Below, one piece after another: positions 4,516 through 9,095 of a DNA stretch of 9,095 nucleotides. The stretch spans positions 1 to 9,095 of the forward strand of contig CALHSW010000021.1 of NCBI GenBank assembly GCA_938038735.1, given 5' to 3'. Position numbers and translations under genes: made by a program. This DNA comes from an uncultured Bacteroidia bacterium. GTDB taxonomy: Bacteria; Bacteroidota; Bacteroidia; Bacteroidales; CAJPTX01. Under the pieces are notes generated by a model. The model saw nothing but the letters and a program-made list of their open reading frames with translations, was not told the origin of the DNA and did not search any database. Each line of letters opens with the position of its first letter. The first letter of the stretch is position 1.

Positions 4516-4547
4516 CCGCGCCGTAAAAAAAATGGGGGGCATACGGT

Positions 4548-7500
4548 ATGGATACTGACGGCGGGCGGCTGCAATTTAGCGTGGGGCTCGACACGCGCGA
4601 TCTGGCGCGGGATGCCGACGAGGCGCGGCGAATCCTCTCCTCGGTGGGCGGCACGGCGGAGCGGGAGGGCGAATCCGTGGACTCATCGTTCAAGCGCATC
4701 GGGAGCGCCGTGCGCGGCGTGTTTACCATGCAGGCGGCGATTGGTTTCGCCCGCGAGGTGATAAACGTGCGCAAGGAAATCGAGGGGCTTGAAATCTCTT
4801 TCCGCACCCTGCTGGGGAGCCAGCAGAAGGCGGACGAGCTCTTCGGCAGCCTGCGGCGCTTCGCCGCGGAGACCCCCATGGACCTCAAAGACCTCGCCAA
4901 GGGGGCGCAGACCATGCTGGGCTTCGGCATGGCGGGCGAGGAGGTGATGCCCATCCTAAAGGCGATCGGCGACATCAGCATGGGCAACCGCGACCAGTTC
5001 AACTCGCTGACGCTGGCCTTTAGCCAGGCCACCGCGGCGGGCAAGCTCATGGGGCAGGACCTCATGCAGATGATCAACGCGGGGTTCAACCCCCTCACGC
5101 AGCTCAGCGAGAAGTCGGGCAAAAGCATCGCGCAGCTAAAGGACGAAATGGCGGCGGGGGCAATCTCGGCGGCCGACCTCAAAGAGGCCTTCCTCGGCGC
5201 GGCCGCGGCGGGCGGGCGCTACCACGGCATGCTGGCGGCGCAGGGCCAGGGGCTCTCGGGCTCCATCGCGCAGCTGCAAGGGGCGTACGCCGACATGCTC
5301 AACGATATCGGCACCGCCTCGCAGGATGCCATGGCCGCCGCCGCGCGCGCCGAGCTAGCCCTCGCGGTGCAGGGCGGCAACGCCCGCGCCGCCGACTCCG
5401 CCCGCCGGCAGCTGGAAACCGCCACCGTCGCCCGCCAAACCGCGGCGCAGGAGCTCCTCAACGCGAGTAGATCCAAGGAGGCGAAGCAGACCGCCGTGGC
5501 TGCCGCCGCCCGTAGAGCCTCCGCGGCGAGCGCCGCCGTGGAGACCGCCGCGACCAACGCCGCCGCCACCGCGAACACCGCCCTCGCCCGCGCCAAGAAG
5601 CTCGCCACCGCCGCCGCGGGGCGGCTCAACAAGATGGTTATGGCGAACGCGTACGTGCTTGCCGCTGCCGCCGTCGCGGCGCTGGGATACGGCATTTACA
5701 AACTAGTCACCTACCAAACCGAGTCGGAGAAGGCGCAGCGGCGGCTCAACGATGCACTAGCGCAGGGCGAGGCTGCCGCCGCCGCGGAGCAGGCGAAGGT
5801 GGACTCGCTCTTCGGCACGCTGGAGGGGGCCACCAAGGGCACCAAAGCCTACGAGGAGGCCAAGGGTGCCATCCTCGCGCAGTACGGCGAATACCTCAAA
5901 GGGCTAGGCGACGAGAAGACCGCCCTCGACGATATCGCCGCCGCCTACGAGGCGGTTAGCCAGGGGGTGCTAAAGGCCGCCCGCGCCCGCGCCAAGGAGT
6001 CCTACCTCGCCAAGGAGCAGGAGGAGTTTGAAAAGAGCTACTCCAAAGACCTTGACGCGCTGCGCAAAACCCTGGAGGGCAAGTTCGGGGCGCGGGAGGG
6101 TAATGCGCTCCTGGAACAGCTCAAACCCGCGATCGAGGGGCGCGCCCATCTCGCGGAGCTCAGCGAGGAGGTACGGCAGAAGGTGGCCGCGCTCAACGTG
6201 GAGAAGACCAAGGGGGGAGTCTTCGGCGCGGATGCCGCCGACACCTACATCGAGAATCGGGTGGAGAACCTTATTAAGAGTATCAACGGGGCGAGCGAAC
6301 GGTTTAAAAAGGCGCACGCCAACGCGGAGGCAATGTTCGGGGAGGGGCAGGAGGAGCTGGCGAAACCCACCGATATCGCGGGGTGGCAGCAGCGGCTCAA
6401 AGCCCTGCAGGACGAAAATGATGCCCTCTCCGATATCGATCGGGCGGGGCAGCGGGGCGTGGCGCTGCGCAAGCAAATTGCGGAGGCGGAGCTGGAGATA
6501 GAACGGCTCTCGCGCCCGCCCAAACAGAATAAAGCCTACTGGGACGAGAAGCGCAAGGCGCTGGTGGCGGAGCTAGAGGCGTTGGAGCAGCAGGGCGCGG
6601 TGGGCGAGAAGGGGAAGGCGATTAAAGAGAAAATCCGCGGCATCGACCGCATCCTCAACGAAGCCTACGCCGTGGGCGGCGGCAGTGGGGCGGGGCGGGC
6701 TATGGCTAGCTCCGCGGCGAGCCGCGAGGAGATGCTGGCGCAGCTGGCCGCCCGCGAGGCGGAGGCGGCGCGGCGTGCGGCGTTCGCGGTGCGCCAGGCC
6801 GAGGTGGACGGCATGGAGGAGGGCTTCGCCAAGGAGATGGCCGCGGCGCGCTTGCAGTACGACCGCCTCGAGGCGGAGAATGAGAAACGCCGCGAGGAGA
6901 TGGTGGAAAACGCCCGCCAGCGTAAAACCCTAGAGGGCGACCCGGCGGGCGCGGCGAAGGTGACGGAGGCCGACCTACCCAAGGAGCAGCTGGAGCAGCT
7001 CGCGGAGTACGCCCGCATCAACGCCGAGGCGTTGGCGCGCGCGGAGCGGGAGGCTCTCGCCAAGGTGATGGACGAGGTGCTGACCTACCAGCAGCGGCGC
7101 ATGCAGGTGGAGGCGGAGTACGCCGAGAAGCGCAAAGCCCTCTACGAGGCGGATGGGCAGACCCTGCGCGGCGGCGTGGAGGCGGAGAATGTGGAGGCGC
7201 TGGCGCAGGCCCGCGAGGAGGCCCTCGCGGCGGTGGACTCGCAGTTCGCGGAGCGGGAGGCCACCTACAGGGCGTGGATGGAAACGCTTTCGCGGTACTC
7301 GCTCGACGAGCTCAAGCGGGCGCTTACGGAGGCGGAGGCCGCGCTGGCTACCCTTGAAAAGAATGGCGGCAAGGGCAATGGGCTCGCGGCCGCGCGTGCG
7401 AAGGTTGCCAAGCTGAAGGCGGAGGTGGCCCGCTCGGAGGAGGAGGCAAGCCGCGCGCAGGGCCCCGCCCAGGCCGAGGAGGCGTGGGGGCGGCTCGTGA

Positions 7501-8909
7501 AGACGCTCCAAACGGCGAGCGGCGGCTTCAAGGAGCTGGGCAGGGCTGTCGGCGGCACCGTGGGCGAAATCCTCGATGGCGTCGGCGAGGTGGCCGGCAT
7601 GACCAGCGGGCTTATCGGCAATATCCAATCGCTGGTGGAGGCCAGCAGCTCGGCGATGGCCGCCTCCGCGGGCGCGGCGACCCAGGCTATGAGCGCGGTG
7701 GAAAAGGGCTCCATGATCCTCTCCATCGTCTCCACGGTGGTGCAGGTCGGTATGAAGATTGCCTCGCTCTTTAGCCGCACCAAGCGGCTCGACAAGGAGA
7801 TTAAGGCGAAGCAGGCGGAGCTCGACGCGCTCCAGTGGGAGCTTGACAACCGCGACGCGGCGCGGCTCTGGCGGCAGGAGGGGCAGGAAATCTCCAGCAT
7901 TATCATGGAGGCCACGAAGGCCGGCGCGAAGCTGCAAATGGAGAAGACCATGGCCTTCTTCACGGGGAAAAAGGCGGGGGTGCGCAACGCGGCGCAGGAG
8001 TACGAGCAGGCCTACGCCGAGGCCACCGAGCGGCTCGCGAAGAAGATGGCGAACCTCTCCTACGAGGTGGGTCAGGCTTTCGGCATGGATCGCTATAAGA
8101 ACGTGCGCGGGGAGCTCGACGCTATGAGCCGAGAAATCATGGCGCGCAACCAGCAAATGCAGAACGAGGCGAACAAGGGCAAGAAGCGCGACAACGCGCA
8201 GATCGAGAAGTGGGGGCAGGAGAATAGGGAGGCGGCGCAGAAAATGGCCGAGCTGATGCGGGGCGCGATGGAGGATATCGTGGGGGGGAGCGCGGCGGAT
8301 CTCGCCTCGCAGCTGGGCGACTCGCTGGTGGACGCCTTCCGCGCGGGCGAGGACGCGGCGGAGGCCTGGGGCCGCAAGGTGGACGATATCGTGGCGAATA
8401 TGATGAAGCGGATGCTGATCAAGCAGCTCCTCGAGAAGCCCATGGCGAGGCTAATCGGCAACCTGCAGGCGAAGGCGTTCAAGGACGGGCGCTTCGACGA
8501 GGCGGGGCTGATGGCGGGGATGGCGGAGTTCCGCGATGGCATGTACAACATGAAGGCGCAGGCCGACCAGATGGTGGAGGCGCTGAAGGCGAACACGGAC
8601 ATCTTTCGGCAGGACGCGGCGGCGGGCGCGGGGCGGAGCGCGGCGGCGAAGGGCATCGCCACGGCGAGCCAGGATAGCGTCAACGAGCTCAACGGCCGTA
8701 TGACCGCCGTGCAGGGGCATACCTACGCGATCATGGAGGGCACGAAGGTGCTCCAGGCGGTGTGCGGCGGCATCCTGGAGGGGGTGCGCGACGTGGGGCG
8801 GCTCTCGGAGAGCATCGACCGCCGCCTGGGGCGGGTGGAGGAGGACGTGGCGCGGGTGCGCCGCGCTACCGAGCTGGTGCACACCGACGGGGTGAGGGTG
8901 AAGGGGTAG
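4548..8909 (+). CDS. Phage tail tape measure protein
   Basis: A 1453-residue protein that sets tail length in long-tailed phages and is ejected with the DNA. Residues about 70-250 are the conserved N-terminal tape-measure domain (TIGR02675 type), from IEGLEISFRTLLGSQQKADE through FAAETPMDLKDLAKGAQTML to GQDLMQMINAGFNPLTQLSE. An Ala-rich helical stretch follows, then a hydrophobic segment at about 366-388 (NAYVLAAAAVAALGYGIYKL). Long charged coiled coils with many EAE/EAL runs fill about 390-990. A second Gly/Ala-rich hydrophobic region at about 1000-1075 includes MILSIVSTVVQVGMKIASLF, and may insert in the host membrane. The end is again coiled (ESIDRRLGRVEEDVARVRRA). At roughly 0.15 nm per residue for a helical ruler, tail length would be near 200 nm; this is a rule of thumb. 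No lysozyme or peptidase motif was recognised. The start at 4548 has no true Shine-Dalgarno but follows an A-rich leader. Confidence 0.95.
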   Translation: MDTDGGRLQFSVGLDTRDLARDADEARRILSSVGGTAEREGESVDSSFKRIGSAVRGVFTMQAAIGFAREVINVRKEIEGLEISFRTLLGSQQKADELFGSLRRFAAETPMDLKDLAKGAQTMLGFGMAGEEVMPILKAIGDISMGNRDQFNSLTLAFSQATAAGKLMGQDLMQMINAGFNPLTQLSEKSGKSIAQLKDEMAAGAISAADLKEAFLGAAAAGGRYHGMLAAQGQGLSGSIAQLQGAYADMLNDIGTASQDAMAAAARAELALAVQGGNARAADSARRQLETATVARQTAAQELLNASRSKEAKQTAVAAAARRASAASAAVETAATNAAATANTALARAKKLATAAAGRLNKMVMANAYVLAAAAVAALGYGIYKLVTYQTESEKAQRRLNDALAQGEAAAAAEQAKVDSLFGTLEGATKGTKAYEEAKGAILAQYGEYLKGLGDEKTALDDIAAAYEAVSQGVLKAARARAKESYLAKEQEEFEKSYSKDLDALRKTLEGKFGAREGNALLEQLKPAIEGRAHLAELSEEVRQKVAALNVEKTKGGVFGADAADTYIENRVENLIKSINGASERFKKAHANAEAMFGEGQEELAKPTDIAGWQQRLKALQDENDALSDIDRAGQRGVALRKQIAEAELEIERLSRPPKQNKAYWDEKRKALVAELEALEQQGAVGEKGKAIKEKIRGIDRILNEAYAVGGGSGAGRAMASSAASREEMLAQLAAREAEAARRAAFAVRQAEVDGMEEGFAKEMAAARLQYDRLEAENEKRREEMVENARQRKTLEGDPAGAAKVTEADLPKEQLEQLAEYARINAEALARAEREALAKVMDEVLTYQQRRMQVEAEYAEKRKALYEADGQTLRGGVEAENVEALAQAREEALAAVDSQFAEREATYRAWMETLSRYSLDELKRALTEAEAALATLEKNGGKGNGLAAARAKVAKLKAEVARSEEEASRAQGPAQAEEAWGRLVKTLQTASGGFKELGRAVGGTVGEILDGVGEVAGMTSGLIGNIQSLVEASSSAMAASAGAATQAMSAVEKGSMILSIVSTVVQVGMKIASLFSRTKRLDKEIKAKQAELDALQWELDNRDAARLWRQEGQEISSIIMEATKAGAKLQMEKTMAFFTGKKAGVRNAAQEYEQAYAEATERLAKKMANLSYEVGQAFGMDRYKNVRGELDAMSREIMARNQQMQNEANKGKKRDNAQIEKWGQENREAAQKMAELMRGAMEDIVGGSAADLASQLGDSLVDAFRAGEDAAEAWGRKVDDIVANMMKRMLIKQLLEKPMARLIGNLQAKAFKDGRFDEAGLMAGMAEFRDGMYNMKAQADQMVEALKANTDIFRQDAAAGAGRSAAAKGIATASQDSVNELNGRMTAVQGHTYAIMEGTKVLQAVCGGILEGVRDVGRLSESIDRRLGRVEEDVARVRRATELVHTDGVRVKG

Positions 8910-8963
8910 CGATTCTATAGGCTTTTTATGTTTACAGCGTAACGGTTTAGAAATTGAATTGAT

Positions 8964-9095
8964 ATGATTACGGAGGAATCGGCGGCGATGGGGGTAGCGT
9001 GGGACTTGGAGACCAATGGGGTGCGGCTGACAGCTGGGGCGGAGGGAGGTTTAAAGGTATCCCCGCGGCCGGTGTTCTTCGAGGAGCTTGACCTG
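8964..9095 (+). CDS. N-terminus of a further rightward gene, function uncertain
   Basis: The frame is open from an ATG at 8964 to the window edge (44 codons). A second in-frame ATG at 8988 follows GGAGG (8972-8976) by 11 bases and gives MGVAWDLETNGVRLTAGAEG; that shorter start is at least as likely. The visible part is small and beta-like, ending SPRPVFFEELDL. From memory this resembles the opening of Bacteroidota phage proteins annotated as PAPS-reductase-like, but it could equally be a tail component, which the position after a tape measure gene would predict. Too little is present to decide. It lies 54 bp after the tape measure stop in an AT-rich gap without a clear promoter, so it is probably co-transcribed with that gene. 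Confidence 0.7.
   Translation, partial: MITEESAAMGVAWDLETNGVRLTAGAEGGLKVSPRPVFFEELDL
8972..8976 (+). promoter_or_regulatory. Possible Shine-Dalgarno for the start at 8988
   Basis: GGAGG lies 11 bases before the ATG at 8988 and inside the reading frame if translation begins at 8964. Spacing is slightly long. It favours 8988 as the true start without excluding 8964. Confidence 0.4.

Noticed and set aside
4532..4534. An ATG just upstream of the tape measure start
   Set aside because: It is out of frame with the tape measure protein and leads nowhere useful; ATG 4548 is in frame with the conserved N-terminus.
3944..5182. A 412-codon minus-strand open frame over the tRNA, sRNA2, sRNA3 and the start of the tape measure gene
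   Set aside because: It is antisense to a clear coding region and to a tRNA, shows no recognisable protein pattern, and reflects the lack of stops in GC-rich DNA.
1..9095. CRISPR arrays, insertion sequences, integrase genes or diversity-generating repeats
   Set aside because: No regularly spaced repeats, transposase or reverse transcriptase motifs, or terminal inverted repeats were found on either strand.

Overview
This window is the late (virion-structure) region of a tailed phage or prophage from a member of the Bacteroidota, most likely Bacteroidales. The host call rests on promoters of the Bacteroides type (TTTG, about 19 bases, then TAnnTTTG). Five exact TACCTTTG boxes lie between genes, and two have a perfect TTTTG element 19 bases upstream. 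The structural genes are very GC-rich. The lifestyle (temperate or remnant) is inferred, not seen.

Layout, left to right. At 2-169 is the 3' end of a DNA methyltransferase. At 197-1603 is an SPP1-type portal protein. At 1796-3337 is a MuF-type minor head protein whose C-terminus is a PD-(D/E)XK nuclease-like domain, so the gene is probably a phage-borne polymorphic toxin. At 4548-8909 is a 1453-residue tail tape measure protein. At 8964-9095 is the start of a further rightward gene. These five genes all point right.

The part not explained by ordinary phage genes is about 1.2 kb, at 3337-4470, between the MuF-toxin and the tape measure gene. It is organised leftward, against the structural genes. 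Reading leftward it holds a predicted structured small RNA (sRNA3), an initiator-like tRNA-Met(CAU), a second small RNA (sRNA2), a strong lone hairpin, an 82-residue acidic protein, and a third small RNA (sRNA1) whose terminator touches the toxin stop codon. Each predicted small RNA is about 110-120 nt and runs from a TACCTTTG box to an intrinsic terminator. sRNA1 and sRNA2 share an identical 37-bp promoter. The 82-residue protein is the only candidate immunity gene for the toxin.

How the parts may work together (inference): portal, MuF and tape measure build the particle, and the MuF C-terminus may travel with it or act in a target cell. The leftward island could be expressed during lysogeny and supply immunity, RNA regulators and a tRNA. 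No capsid, scaffold, connector or major tail gene lies between the MuF gene and the tape measure gene. The gene order is therefore unusual, either because those genes are elsewhere, because of a deletion, or because of a mis-assembly.
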